Of a stretch of DNA of 64,000 bases, positions 42,507-54,090 are shown in pieces. The position numbers were made by a program, and so were the translations under genes. Source of the DNA: Phycisphaeraceae bacterium (GTDB lineage Bacteria; Planctomycetota; Phycisphaerae; Phycisphaerales; UBA1924); NCBI GenBank assembly GCA_019636695.1, contig JAHBXD010000001.1, positions 489,661 through 553,660 on the forward strand, in the 5' to 3' direction. A model generated the notes under the pieces. The model ran no database searches, was not told where the DNA came from, and saw only the letters and a program-made list of their open reading frames with translations. Within the stretch, counting starts at the first letter, position 1; each line of letters opens with the position of its first letter.

Positions 42507-43556
42507 TCAGGCCGAGCGACGCGAGTCGTTCTCGTCCGCGCGCGGGTGGGCGGCGTCATAGGCTGATTGCACGCGCCGGCTGGTCAGGTGGGTATAGACC
42601 TGGGTCGTGCTCAGGCTCTGGTGGCCGAGCAGTTCCTGCACACTGCGCAGATCAGCGCCGTTCTCGAGCAGGTGCGTGGCGAAGCTGTGGCGCAGCGTGT
42701 GCGGGCTGATGGCGGGGTCGAGGCCGACCTGACGCAGGTATTTATCGAGCTTGCGACGCACCGAGCGAGAACTCAACCTGCCGCCGTGCTTGTTGACAAA
42801 CAGCGGCGTGCGCGGCGAACCCTCGATAAACCCGCGGTTGTATCTCGAGTCGGCGCGGGCCTTGTCAAGATAGCGCTGGATGGCGGCGATGGCGTGCGTG
42901 CCCAAGGGCACGAGGCGCTCCTTACGGCCCTTGCCGCGCACATGCAGGGCTTCGCCCTCGATGTCAAGATCCTGTGCGTTGAGGCCGACGAGTTCGCTGA
43001 CACGGATGCCGGTGGAGTAGAGCGTTTCGAGCATGGCGCGGTCGCGCAGGCCCAGAACGTCGTTGTCGGGCGGCGCTGAGAGCAGTTGTTCGACCTGCGA
43101 CACCGTAATGGCCTTGGGCAGGCGCTTGGCCTGGCGCGGCGTCCGGATGACCGTCATCGGGTTGGTTCGGGCGACGCCGCGACGCTCGGCCCACTTGAAG
43201 AACGAACGAAGCGTGGCGATTTTGCGTGCCATCGTGGCGGCCGAGTAGTTCTGGTCGGCCAGATGGGCCAGGAAGCCGCGGATCATCTCGGCATCGGCTT
43301 CATAGATCATGTCGGTGAGGGTTTTGGGGGTGATGGTGCCGGCGACGGAGGGGTTCGGTTGGCCACCCTGGCGATCGGCAAGGCGGCGGTAGGCGTTGGT
43401 TTCGCGTTCAGCATCGAAGGCGAGGCCCGATTCCTCGGAGAGGAATTCAACAAACTGGCGCAGATCAGCGCCGTAGCAACGGGCGGTGTAGGGGCTGAAC
43501 CGCTTCTCGTTGGTGAGGTAAGCGGCAAAGGCATCCGTAAGGGCAAGGGTGGACAT
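42507..43556 (-). CDS. Tyrosine recombinase, XerC/XerD type
   Basis: A 349-residue site-specific recombinase. All catalytic residues are present: Arg185 in TGIRVSEL, Lys near GKGRKERLVPLG (209), His286 and Arg289 in PHTLRHSFATHLL, His312 in LLGHQSLSTTQVYTHL, and the nucleophile Tyr321. The N-terminal SAM-like DNA-binding domain carries an extra segment of about 35 residues (about 52-88), so the protein is longer than the usual 300. The ATG at 43556 has GGAG 8 nt upstream; a GTG at 43565 is also in frame. It may be the chromosome-dimer resolvase, but XerC and XerD cannot be told apart here, and no dif site was recognised. Confidence 0.9.
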   Translation of the reverse strand: MSTLALTDAFAAYLTNEKRFSPYTARCYGADLRQFVEFLSEESGLAFDAERETNAYRRLADRQGGQPNPSVAGTITPKTLTDMIYEADAEMIRGFLAHLADQNYSAATMARKIATLRSFFKWAERRGVARTNPMTVIRTPRQAKRLPKAITVSQVEQLLSAPPDNDVLGLRDRAMLETLYSTGIRVSELVGLNAQDLDIEGEALHVRGKGRKERLVPLGTHAIAAIQRYLDKARADSRYNRGFIEGSPRTPLFVNKHGGRLSSRSVRRKLDKYLRQVGLDPAISPHTLRHSFATHLLENGADLRSVQELLGHQSLSTTQVYTHLTSRRVQSAYDAAHPRADENDSRRSA

Positions 43557-43601
43557 GCCGGGCACTCCAGGAACCTTCTACGCAGGAAGGTCGTGATACG
43601 T

Positions 43602-43847
43602 TCAGTCTTCAACTCCGGGATCGGAGGCAGGGTTGTCGGCCCGGCCGTCGAGTTCGTGCATCACCAATGAGGCATCGAACCAATCGAGCGGGCAATCATC
43701 TCTTTCGGCCAGATCGGCGAGCGCATCAATCAACAGTCGCTCCTGGCCGGCCTGACACCGAAAAATCCACTGGTGTCGGCCCTTGCTGAGCGTGATCGGC
43801 TCACGCATCTGCGAGGCGGCGCCGGTGAACATTCGCTGGGCGTCCAT
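43602..43847 (-). CDS. Small acidic protein of unknown function
   Basis: An 81-residue protein that I do not recognise, with LSKGRHQWIFRCQAGQERLLIDALADLAERDDCPLDWFDA as its ordered part and an acidic tail. The ATG at 43847 has AGGAG 8 nt upstream, which supports a real gene. It lies 44 bp downstream of the CsgG-like lipoprotein gene and 45 bp upstream of the recombinase, on the same strand, so it is probably cotranscribed with one or both. Confidence 0.6.
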   Translation of the reverse strand: MDAQRMFTGAASQMREPITLSKGRHQWIFRCQAGQERLLIDALADLAERDDCPLDWFDASLVMHELDGRADNPASDPGVED

Positions 43848-43891
43848 GCCCGGGCTCCTGTCGCCGGCCTGGCCCCGGCGACGAGCCTGGG

Positions 43892-44704
43892 TCAATCCGG
43901 CGTTCGTTCCTCGGGGGCCGAAGCGAGGAGTCGAGCGTGCTCGCGGTCGAGCAGTCGTTCGACGGCGCGTGCGGCCCCGAACTGCGTGTACAGATCCATG
44001 CTTGCGGTATATCGGCGCCATCCGAAGGCCAGGCGCGGGTCGTCGCGGCCGTGGGCGTATGTCTGGACAGCCCGAAGAATGTCGTGGTTGCGGGCGTCCA
44101 TATGTTCGCTCACCACACCGGCGGGCATGTGCGTGAACTGGCTCCGCGGAAGTGAAAGCTCCACGGGTTGATGCGTCAGTGTGCGCGTGCTCGCCAGGTC
44201 GGGCGAGGGGTGCTTCATTGCGTCGCCGCGGGAGTAGAGCGCCAGGCTCAGGCCGAGCACGGGCGGGTCATAGGGGTCGTAGGCGGTGATCGAACCGACC
44301 AGAATGCCGTCGACACCGAGGGCTTCGGCGAGGCGATGAATTTCCGCCGTGGTGGTCGGCAATGACATGTCGAGCGCTCGCATCGCTTCGATGGTGCGAT
44401 TGAGCGGCAGACAACTCAGGCCGTGCACTTCCTGTACGGCGGCGACAAGTTTGTCGCCGATGCGAAGAGGATCGACGGCAAGCGTGCCCGATTCGTTCCG
44501 AGGCGGCACCACCGCCCAGAGAATTTCTCCGGCCGTGGTGTCGTAAGGCGCGACCGTGACGCGTGGAGGCACGAGCGTCAGTTCCTGCGGCCCTGACCGG
44601 CAACCGGTCAGCAGGGCGGCAAGGGCGATCAGGGCGAGCCGGCGTCCTGTGGCTCGCGCGAGAATCGCACGGGTCGTTTCAAGCATGGTCTGTGCACTTG
44701 TCAT
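43892..44704 (-). CDS. Lipoprotein with a CsgG/LpoB-like domain
   Basis: A 270-residue lipoprotein. The signal has a basic start, the core LALIALAALL and the lipobox LTGC (about residue 35). The mature domain has the alpha/beta pattern of CsgG-type proteins: ILWAVVPPRNESGTLAVDPLRIGDKLVAAVQEVHGLSCLPLNRTIEAMR, then LAEALGVDGILVGSITAYDPYDPP. Such proteins assemble at the outer membrane as secretion or peptidoglycan-synthase factors, but the role here is open. ATG 44704 is used; ATGs at 44734 and 44686 are alternatives. It is 99 bp downstream of the TolB-like gene on the same strand. Confidence 0.7.
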   Translation of the reverse strand: MTSAQTMLETTRAILARATGRRLALIALAALLTGCRSGPQELTLVPPRVTVAPYDTTAGEILWAVVPPRNESGTLAVDPLRIGDKLVAAVQEVHGLSCLPLNRTIEAMRALDMSLPTTTAEIHRLAEALGVDGILVGSITAYDPYDPPVLGLSLALYSRGDAMKHPSPDLASTRTLTHQPVELSLPRSQFTHMPAGVVSEHMDARNHDILRAVQTYAHGRDDPRLAFGWRRYTASMDLYTQFGAARAVERLLDREHARLLASAPEERTPD

Positions 44705-44803
44705 GGCATCCGTGCCTTGCTGGCGAGGCTCCACCTCGCGGGGTCATCTGCATGCGGCGGTCGCCGCGATATCCGGGACGTGTGTGTCCCGCGTCAAATG
44801 CGT

Positions 44804-45985
44804 TCATCGGCCTGAAGACGTTTCTTCCTGTGCAGCGGCAAGGCCCGGGGTGCTCCGGCCTTCGGCAAGCCGAATGGCATCGGTGACATCCAGTGCCCAG
44901 AGGTTGTCCTCACCGTTACGGTTGCTGGCGAAGACGATGCGCGAGCTGCCGGCCCAGACGGGCGAGAGATCAACGGTCGCGCCGTCGGTCAGCTTGATGA
45001 GGTTGGTGCCCTCGATATCGAGCATCCAGAGATCGGCGCGGCGAGGTTTGCGCCGAACGAGCGTGGACCAGTCACCCTCGTTGGGCACGCTGGCGAAAGT
45101 GATGCGTTTGCCGTCGGGGCTCCAACTGGGGTTGATGAGCGCGCCCACGGGGCTGGAGATGATCTCGGTGGGGGCGCTGGCCTGGTCGCCCTTGAAGTCG
45201 AGCGTCCAGATGCTGAAAGCGCGGTCGCCGCGCTCGCGCGAACGCTGGAAGAGGATGCGATCGCCCCCGGAAAGGCCTGTGCCTGGCTTCGGGCACCACT
45301 GCGGGAACATGCCGTACCCGATGAAGTGGCTGACGGGCGAATCGTGCACTTCGGTGACCCACATCTCCCACCGACCGCTGGAGAGGCCCATGCGGTTGTA
45401 GACCAGGCGCGTGCCATCAGGCGACCACGACGGGTGCACTTCGTGCGCGGCGTCGCTGGTGATCTGCATGGGGCGACCGCCGCTGATCGGCATGACATAG
45501 ATATCCCAGTTGCCGTTTCGGTTGCTGGCGAAGGCGATGCGTGCGCCATCGGGGCTGATGGCGGGCATCGTGTCTTCGGCGGGGTCGTTGGTCAGTTGGG
45601 TGACGACGCGGCTCTCGATGCGCTTGATATAGATGTCTGCGCTCGTGCGGTGTTGCGTGCCCGCGAAGGCGAGCCATTGCCCGTCACGCGAAATCGAAGG
45701 GTCGAAAACCTCGCCGACCGAGGCGAACGTGAGTTGTGAAACGTTGGGCGATTCGGGCGCACGCTGCGACCAGGGGCCGGCGGGCGCGGCTCGATGAGCA
45801 ACCCCCTCAACCGGGGGGGTGGTGGCCTGGGGCGCGGGCGACGGTGCCGCCTGGCGCGTGGCGATGGGGTGGGGTCGCGCGGTGGGCGAATAAGCCGCAC
45901 ACCCGGCGAGGCAAAGCGTCGCGGCCACGGCGAGTGCCGTCGGCGGTGCGTTTCGTTCGCGGCTGAGGTGGGGTGTGAAGGGCAT
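44804..45985 (-). CDS. TolB-like beta-propeller lipoprotein
   Basis: A 393-residue lipoprotein with a signal sequence ending in the lipobox LAGC (about residue 29), a Pro/Ala-rich linker, and a six-bladed PD40-type propeller. Repeats of the WD40-like SPDGxxIxFxS type recur: SRDGQWLAFAG, SPDGARIAFASNRNGNWDIYVM, SPDGTRLVYNR, SPDGKRITFASV, and AGSSRIVFASNRNGEDNLWAL. It resembles the C-terminal propeller of TolB but lacks the TolB N-terminal domain. It is followed by the CsgG-like lipoprotein gene, so the two may form an envelope complex; this is inference. The upstream 290-bp gap contains a stem-loop and no gene. Confidence 0.8.
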   Translation of the reverse strand: MPFTPHLSRERNAPPTALAVAATLCLAGCAAYSPTARPHPIATRQAAPSPAPQATTPPVEGVAHRAAPAGPWSQRAPESPNVSQLTFASVGEVFDPSISRDGQWLAFAGTQHRTSADIYIKRIESRVVTQLTNDPAEDTMPAISPDGARIAFASNRNGNWDIYVMPISGGRPMQITSDAAHEVHPSWSPDGTRLVYNRMGLSSGRWEMWVTEVHDSPVSHFIGYGMFPQWCPKPGTGLSGGDRILFQRSRERGDRAFSIWTLDFKGDQASAPTEIISSPVGALINPSWSPDGKRITFASVPNEGDWSTLVRRKPRRADLWMLDIEGTNLIKLTDGATVDLSPVWAGSSRIVFASNRNGEDNLWALDVTDAIRLAEGRSTPGLAAAQEETSSGR

Positions 45986-46199
45986 GGCGACTCCCGATCC
46001 CGAGTGCGTTCGATTCGATCGGCTCGATCCGCCGAGGAACGGGATGGCCCGATTATCGGGCCGGCCCGCGTGCCCCCTTGAGGAGCGAGCACATCGACTT
46101 TCGGACCTTGCATCGGCGGTCGGAGAACCTCGCTTGAGTCCGAATAGCGAGTGGGCCGGGCGCGGTCACGCGGCGAGTTGGCCGCATTGCTGGAAAGCA

Positions 46200-46227
46200 A
46201 GCGACCCCGGGTTTTCCCGGGGTCGCT
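46200..46227 (-). terminator. Perfect 12-bp stem-loop downstream of a small gene
   Basis: The arms AGCGACCCCGGG (46200-46211) and CCCGGGGTCGCT (46216-46227) enclose TTTT. On the minus strand it follows the stop codon of the small gene at 46276-46551 and is followed by a weak T-rich run (TTGCTTTCC), so it probably terminates that gene. The rest of the 46-kb gap (45986-46275) shows nothing further. Confidence 0.6.
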
Positions 46228-46275
46228 GGGCCACCACCACCAAGCGATCGAGGCCCGTGGTGTCTGCTGATGGGG

Positions 46276-46551
46276 CTAGCGGCCGTGTCTTCGAGAGGAG
46301 ATGCCGGGTGGGCCGTTTCGGCGCACCCAGACGGCACGTCGCCCGCGTGGTTCCTGGATGGCGTCGAGGCGTTGGAGATAGATGCTGAGTTCATCATCCG
46401 AGAAAGTACGTAGAAAATCGGCGTCGCTCGACGGGTTGAGGTTGATGATCCGATCGACGACCTGCTCCCGGGTCAATCGGCGTGGTTCGGAAACGCTCTC
46501 CGGCGTCCCCCCGAAAGAACGGTGGGGATAGGCGGGCATTCTTGACTCCAT
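46276..46551 (-). CDS. Small protein of unknown function
   Basis: A 91-residue protein. The ordered part is LTREQVVDRIINLNPSSDADFLRTFSDDELSIYLQRLDAIQEPRGR, followed by a basic tail. I do not recognise a domain. The ATG at 46551 has AAGGAAG about 7 nt upstream; in-frame starts further left (46590, 46677) lack support. It is flanked by a terminator and stands divergent from the next gene. Confidence 0.55.
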   Translation of the reverse strand: MESRMPAYPHRSFGGTPESVSEPRRLTREQVVDRIINLNPSSDADFLRTFSDDELSIYLQRLDAIQEPRGRRAVWVRRNGPPGISSRRHGR

Positions 46552-46691
46552 GCCGAGGCTTCCTTGCCCCGGCTCAAGGGTCACAAACATCGGTCGCGAG
46601 GGGGAGCATCGATCAGTGTGTAACCGAAGCGGACGCTTTGTGGGGTTTTCATTGGGCGAAGTCTGCGCAGGCCGCAAAGATCACATCAAGG

Positions 46692-46697
46692 TAGGCT
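46692..46697 (+). promoter_or_regulatory. -10 element placed for a leaderless transcript
   Basis: TAGGCT followed by 6 nt and the ATG at 46704. Confidence 0.4.
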
Positions 46698-46703
46698 GTG
46701 GCC

Positions 46704-47450
46704 ATGGAAGTGCAGGTTGTCCGCAGGTTGGAGACGGCAGGGGTGCCGGAACTCCGCCGCCTCGGGGCGTGGGCAACGCGTGCCGCCATGCCGCTCGAGG
46801 GCCGTCATCGAGATCAGCCCTGGGGTCTGTTTTCGACGCACAACCTGCTGGCCGGGGCCGTACCGGCGCTTCCGCAAATCGGTATGACGTGCCGCATCGT
46901 GGCGTGGTCGGGTTGGTTGCCGGAGGACGCATCCCCAGAACAGGGGGTGTTCTTTCCTGACCATTCCACGTGGATGGGCGCTGGATGGGCAGGTCTGGTC
47001 GAGGTGTGCCGGTGGCTCGGGCCGGCGCTGGAAGAGCGTGGGATGCGGCTGTGTCTGCGGCCGCACGCGAGGCACGTACTGAGCGATGCCTCTTCGTGTC
47101 TGAAGTTCGTGCGCGAGGAAGAGACTCTTCCGGTGGATGTGGTTCTCGAACCGGCCGCGCTGTTGACGCATGCGATGCTGGCGGAGGCGAAGACACATCT
47201 GGAGCGGATCGTCGGGGCGCTGGGTGCGCACGCACGTGTGGTGGGGATTCTGGCGAGCAACGTTGAGGTTGTGACGCTTGAAGACCGGGGGCCGGAGCTT
47301 CGCACGACGCCGCTGATGTCAGGAGTGCTCGACCCCGAGTGGGTCGCCGCGCCGATTCGCGCGCTGGGCGCCGAAGCGCGGTCGGTGCTGCTGTATGAAG
47401 AAGGATTGCCCCGTCAGTTGAGCCTGATTCGCCCCGCGGGGCGAGCCTGA
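46704..47450 (+). CDS. Possible TIM-barrel protein of unknown function
   Basis: A 248-residue protein. The order of segments (RLCLRPHARHVLSDASSCLKFVRE, then LPVDVVLEPAALLTHAML) resembles the middle of sugar-phosphate isomerase/AP-endonuclease-2-like TIM barrels, where a beta strand with a Pro-His pair precedes a helix and a second strand ends in a Asp/Glu-Pro motif. The first strands are not clear, so the assignment is tentative. The ATG at 46704 is chosen over a GTG at 46698 because of the leaderless promoter spacing. No neighbour suggests a pathway. Confidence 0.6.
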   Translation: MEVQVVRRLETAGVPELRRLGAWATRAAMPLEGRHRDQPWGLFSTHNLLAGAVPALPQIGMTCRIVAWSGWLPEDASPEQGVFFPDHSTWMGAGWAGLVEVCRWLGPALEERGMRLCLRPHARHVLSDASSCLKFVREEETLPVDVVLEPAALLTHAMLAEAKTHLERIVGALGAHARVVGILASNVEVVTLEDRGPELRTTPLMSGVLDPEWVAAPIRALGAEARSVLLYEEGLPRQLSLIRPAGRA

Positions 47451-47522
47451 CGGGCGCATGCGGGCACGCGCCTAAAGTTGCGTAGGCGATCGCGGCGGGT
47501 CTGGAGCGACGGGAGGCGAGCG

Positions 47523-47924
47523 GTGGGTAAGGGCAAGGCAGAACTTCGGGCGGCTCGTCGAGAATACAACGAGAAGCAGCGCGGGCGGACGGCGAACGAG
47601 GCCGGCGCTTCGTATCGGACGGGTTCGTTTGCTTCAAACTGGCTTGCGATGACGCCATCGGAGTATGCCAAGGCCAACCCGCACGTGGGCGGGTTCAATT
47701 TTGCGAACGGGTGGACGTGGTCGGACACGGGGAAGAAATACACGATCACGAACACCAAGGGATATCAGATCGTGATGGATACTTCGATGGCCTATTACCG
47801 GGTGCTCGACCCTACCGAGCAGTATCTGGATGACAAGGGACAGCCGCAGGCCAAGTCTCGATTCCGGCAGGACAACGACGGATTCATGGCTCACAGTCAT
47901 TTTCTGAACCAGAGCGCCGAATGA
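47523..47924 (+). CDS. Small protein with a toxin-like C-terminal motif
   Basis: A 133-residue protein. It starts with a basic helical segment (GKGKAELRAARREYNEKQRG), then an aromatic-rich domain (FNFANGWTWSDTGKKYTITNTKGYQIVMDT). It ends with YYRVLDPTEQYLDDKGQPQ and SHFLNQ. The last part resembles the C-terminal ends of some polymorphic toxins (YxRxxDxxTxxYLDxxG...HFxN), but no signal or delivery domain is present. The GTG at 47523 has GGGAGG 6 nt upstream. A possible -10 TAAAGT lies at 47473-47478. I do not claim a toxin function. Confidence 0.5.
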   Translation: MGKGKAELRAARREYNEKQRGRTANEAGASYRTGSFASNWLAMTPSEYAKANPHVGGFNFANGWTWSDTGKKYTITNTKGYQIVMDTSMAYYRVLDPTEQYLDDKGQPQAKSRFRQDNDGFMAHSHFLNQSAE

Positions 47925-48036
47925 GCGCAAACGTCGCGCAGCGCACGGGCCAACGCGGCGAAGCGTGCGGAGTTTGACGCGGCGAAGCGTGCGCGGGCGC
48001 AATGGCGCCCGGCGACGGAGTGCGAAGGATTTTTGC

Positions 48037-49443
48037 GTGCCACCATCGAAAGAGCGTCAGAGCATCAAGGTGCAGGCCGAGCGCGTGGTGCTCGCGGCCC
48101 TGCGACTGCCCGACTCGAACTATGACCGTTCAGCGCCTTTTGACGAACTTCGCGCGCTGGCCGAGCAGGCCGGGGCGATTGTCGTGGGCGAGATCGAGCA
48201 GCATCGGCAGCGGCCCGAGGCCGGCACATACATGGGCAGCGGCAAGGTCGAGGAACTGAAATCGCTCTGTGAGCGCCTTGAGGCGGGAACGATCATCTTC
48301 GATCATGATCTGTCCCCCGCGCAGATCAGCAATATTGAAGAGATCACCGAGCGCAAGGTGATCGACCGATCGGAACTGATTCTCGATATTTTCGCCGGAA
48401 GAGCGACCACGCACGAAGCGAAACTGCAAGTCGAAATTGCCCAGTTGGAATATACCTATCCGCGTCTTCGCGCGATGTGGAGCCACCTCGAGCGGATCGT
48501 CGGGTCGGGGGGGATCGGCGGAATCGGCACGCGCGGGCCGGGCGAGCAGCAGTTGGAAATTGACCGGCGGCTTGTCATGAACCGCAAGGTGCAATTGCAG
48601 CGCGAACTGCGCGAAATCCAGGCACGCAAAAAGCGTGAAGTCTCCAAGCGAAACCAGGAGAACTTCACCGTCGGCCTCGTGGGGTATACCAACGCGGGCA
48701 AGAGCACGCTGTTCAACACGCTGACCACCGGCGGGGCGTATGCCGATGACCGGGTCTTTGCGACCCTGCTCACGCGCACGAGAGAGTGGGACCTCGGCGG
48801 CGGCGTGAAGGCACTTCTGAGCGACACGGTCGGTTTTGTGCGCGACCTGCCGCACCATCTCGTCGCGTCGTTCCGCGCAACGCTGGAAGAAGCCACGCAC
48901 TCGGATCTTCTGCTGATCGTGCTCGATGTCAGCGACCCGGCGGCCGAGTTGCACTATAAAGTCGTGGAATCAACGCTTGATGCCCTGCTGCGAGACGCCG
49001 CACGCAACGAAGAAGACAGCGCGGCCTCCATGCCCCAGCGGCTCGTGCTGCTGAACAAGGCCGACAGGCTTGCCGACAATCGGGCGATCCTGGTTTGGCA
49101 GCAACGCGTGCCGTGGTCGATCGCCATCAGCGCGATTGCCCCCGAGCACGGCGGCTCGGGAATGGGCCTTGCGGAACTTACGCATCGCGTGCGCGAGATG
49201 GTTCGAGGCGAACTCGCGGAATATGTGGTGACCGTGCCCATGGGTGAATCGCGGCTGATTTCGATGATCGAAAGCCGGTCGGAAGTGCTCGGTCGGTCGT
49301 ACGACGGGGGGTATGCTGCGTTGACGATCCGGGCGGGGTCGAAACTGGTCGAGGAGTGGGCGAAGCGGTGGAAGACTTCCGGGCTGGCGGTGCACAGCGC
49401 GGCCGCCAGCGCGGAAGCAAGGTCGGACACCGAAAGCCGGTAA
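48037..49443 (+). CDS. hflX: Ribosome-splitting GTPase HflX
   Basis: A 468-residue HflX GTPase, which binds the large ribosomal subunit and rescues stalled ribosomes. The N-terminal HflX domain ends with LEYTYPRLRAMWSHLERIVG, IGGIGTRGPGEQQLE and a helical linker. The G domain has G1 GYTNAGKS (residues 216-223), DTVGFVRDLPHHLV, and NKAD. An N-terminal region with EIEQHRQRPEAGTYMGSGKVEEL is typical. The GTG at 48037 has AAGGA about 8 nt upstream; the upstream open frame has no support. A 275-bp gap follows with nothing recognisable. Confidence 0.95.
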   Translation: MPPSKERQSIKVQAERVVLAALRLPDSNYDRSAPFDELRALAEQAGAIVVGEIEQHRQRPEAGTYMGSGKVEELKSLCERLEAGTIIFDHDLSPAQISNIEEITERKVIDRSELILDIFAGRATTHEAKLQVEIAQLEYTYPRLRAMWSHLERIVGSGGIGGIGTRGPGEQQLEIDRRLVMNRKVQLQRELREIQARKKREVSKRNQENFTVGLVGYTNAGKSTLFNTLTTGGAYADDRVFATLLTRTREWDLGGGVKALLSDTVGFVRDLPHHLVASFRATLEEATHSDLLLIVLDVSDPAAELHYKVVESTLDALLRDAARNEEDSAASMPQRLVLLNKADRLADNRAILVWQQRVPWSIAISAIAPEHGGSGMGLAELTHRVREMVRGELAEYVVTVPMGESRLISMIESRSEVLGRSYDGGYAALTIRAGSKLVEEWAKRWKTSGLAVHSAAASAEARSDTESR

Positions 49444-49718
49444 CGGCGAGCCCGCAGGGGTTTCATGCGCGCGGGCGCTCGGCGCCACGCGGGGGTGATC
49501 GGCGGGGGTGCCCCTTGCGCCAGCAAGAGACTTGTGAAACGCGCGGCCAAGGCGTTTGCAGCGATATCCTGCGAGATTGCTGATGTTTTTTCTGCCGTGC
49601 CTGCGGAAGGATGCTCCATAGATCGCAAGACCATGACTGCGGCACGACTTCCGGTCGGGGAACGCGCCGCCGCAGTCGATTTGAGTGATGTCAAGGCCCA
49701 CACGCCGACACAGGGCGC

Positions 49719-50300
49719 TCATGACCCGAGTTCTGCGTCGATGTCCTGCATCGCGACAAGCAGCCGAGCCAGGATCCTGGACTTGGCCTGGTAGACTGCA
49801 TCACGCGACATCCCCAGGCTCTCGGCCACGAGGGCAGGCTGTTGGCCGTGCAGGACGATTGCTTCGAAAGCGCGCATGGCGTTGCCGTCGCGGCAGGAGC
49901 GACGCACCTTCTCGAGCGCCAGGTGCATGCACTGGCGTTCCCAGATCCGGTCCCAGTTTTGGTCATTCGCGGCTGAAACAGGTTCTTCGTGCACTGTGCG
50001 GCTGCGGTCGATCCGGGCATTCTGCTGGCGCATGCGGGCGAGTTCGTTGCAGACACACGCCTTGAGATAGCCGCGGAAGCGCCCCTTTGAAGGGTCGTAC
50101 ATGAATCGGGGCTGGGCGGCGTAGAACCCGGTGACCACCTGCTGGACGATCTCTGTGATCTCGTCTGGCCGGGCGCCCCGCGCCCGCGCAAAGCCGGCGA
50201 TAATGGGTTCGTAGCGCCGGCAGAATTCCGCCCAGGCCAGTTCACGCTCGGCGTCTCCCGCGCTGAGCCTGAGAAACAAAGTCGCCTTTGTCGCCTCCAT
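49719..50300 (-). CDS. ECF-family RNA polymerase sigma factor
   Basis: A 193-residue ECF sigma factor. Region 2 covers about residues 25-90 (WAEFCRRYEPIIAGFARARG, then YDPSKGRFRGYLKACVCNELARM). Region 4 is at about 130-185, with ALVAESLGMSRDAVYQAKSRILARL as the helix-turn-helix. The pattern fits the planctomycete ECF groups that are encoded next to Ser/Thr kinases and may be controlled by phosphorylation (family knowledge; not shown here). TATATT lies 6 nt before its ATG. It is divergent from the kinase gene across a 60-bp region. Confidence 0.9.
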   Translation of the reverse strand: MEATKATLFLRLSAGDAERELAWAEFCRRYEPIIAGFARARGARPDEITEIVQQVVTGFYAAQPRFMYDPSKGRFRGYLKACVCNELARMRQQNARIDRSRTVHEEPVSAANDQNWDRIWERQCMHLALEKVRRSCRDGNAMRAFEAIVLHGQQPALVAESLGMSRDAVYQAKSRILARLLVAMQDIDAELGS

Positions 50301-50306
50301 GCGAGG

Positions 50307-50312
50307 AATATA
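50307..50312 (-). promoter_or_regulatory. -10 element of the ECF sigma gene
   Basis: TATATT on the minus strand (50312-50307), 6 nt before the start codon, the best consensus match of the leaderless set in this window. Confidence 0.5.
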
Positions 50313-50346
50313 CCGAACTTGCTGTCAGACGCGCGTCCGGGCGGAC

Positions 50347-50352
50347 TATCTT
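50347..50352 (+). promoter_or_regulatory. -10 element of the receptor kinase gene
   Basis: TATCTT, 8 nt before the ATG at 50361. It supports that start over an upstream TTG at 50319. Confidence 0.4.
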
Positions 50353-50360
50353 CCTGCGAG

Positions 50361-53912
<3,552 letters not shown>

Positions 53913-54064
53913 CCGATGTTATCGGACGCACGCATAGGCATATTTTTCGGTACTGAAGTGTCAGATCCTGAGCCGTCAGACCTACGTCATTCAGACGAGC
54001 GGAGCTAGGCGAAGGCCCGGAAGGGCGCGACCCTGATGATTCGTGCCGCTCGGAGGTTGAGAGG

Positions 54065-54089
54065 GAGACTCTCATTTCAAGGGAGTCTC
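54065..54089 (+). promoter_or_regulatory. Hairpin that sequesters a ribosome-binding site
   Basis: GAGACTC (54065-54071) and GAGTCTC (54083-54089) are perfectly complementary with an 11-nt loop. The GGGAG ribosome-binding site (54081-54085) of the next gene lies partly in the right arm, and its ATG follows at 54091. Folding would hide the binding site, so translation may be conditional. Confidence 0.4.
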
Positions 54090-54090
54090 T

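Noticed and set aside
42507-43556. The Xer gene as part of an integron, phage or transposon
   Set aside because: Neighbours are ordinary chromosomal genes, and no attachment repeats, cassette or phage genes flank it.
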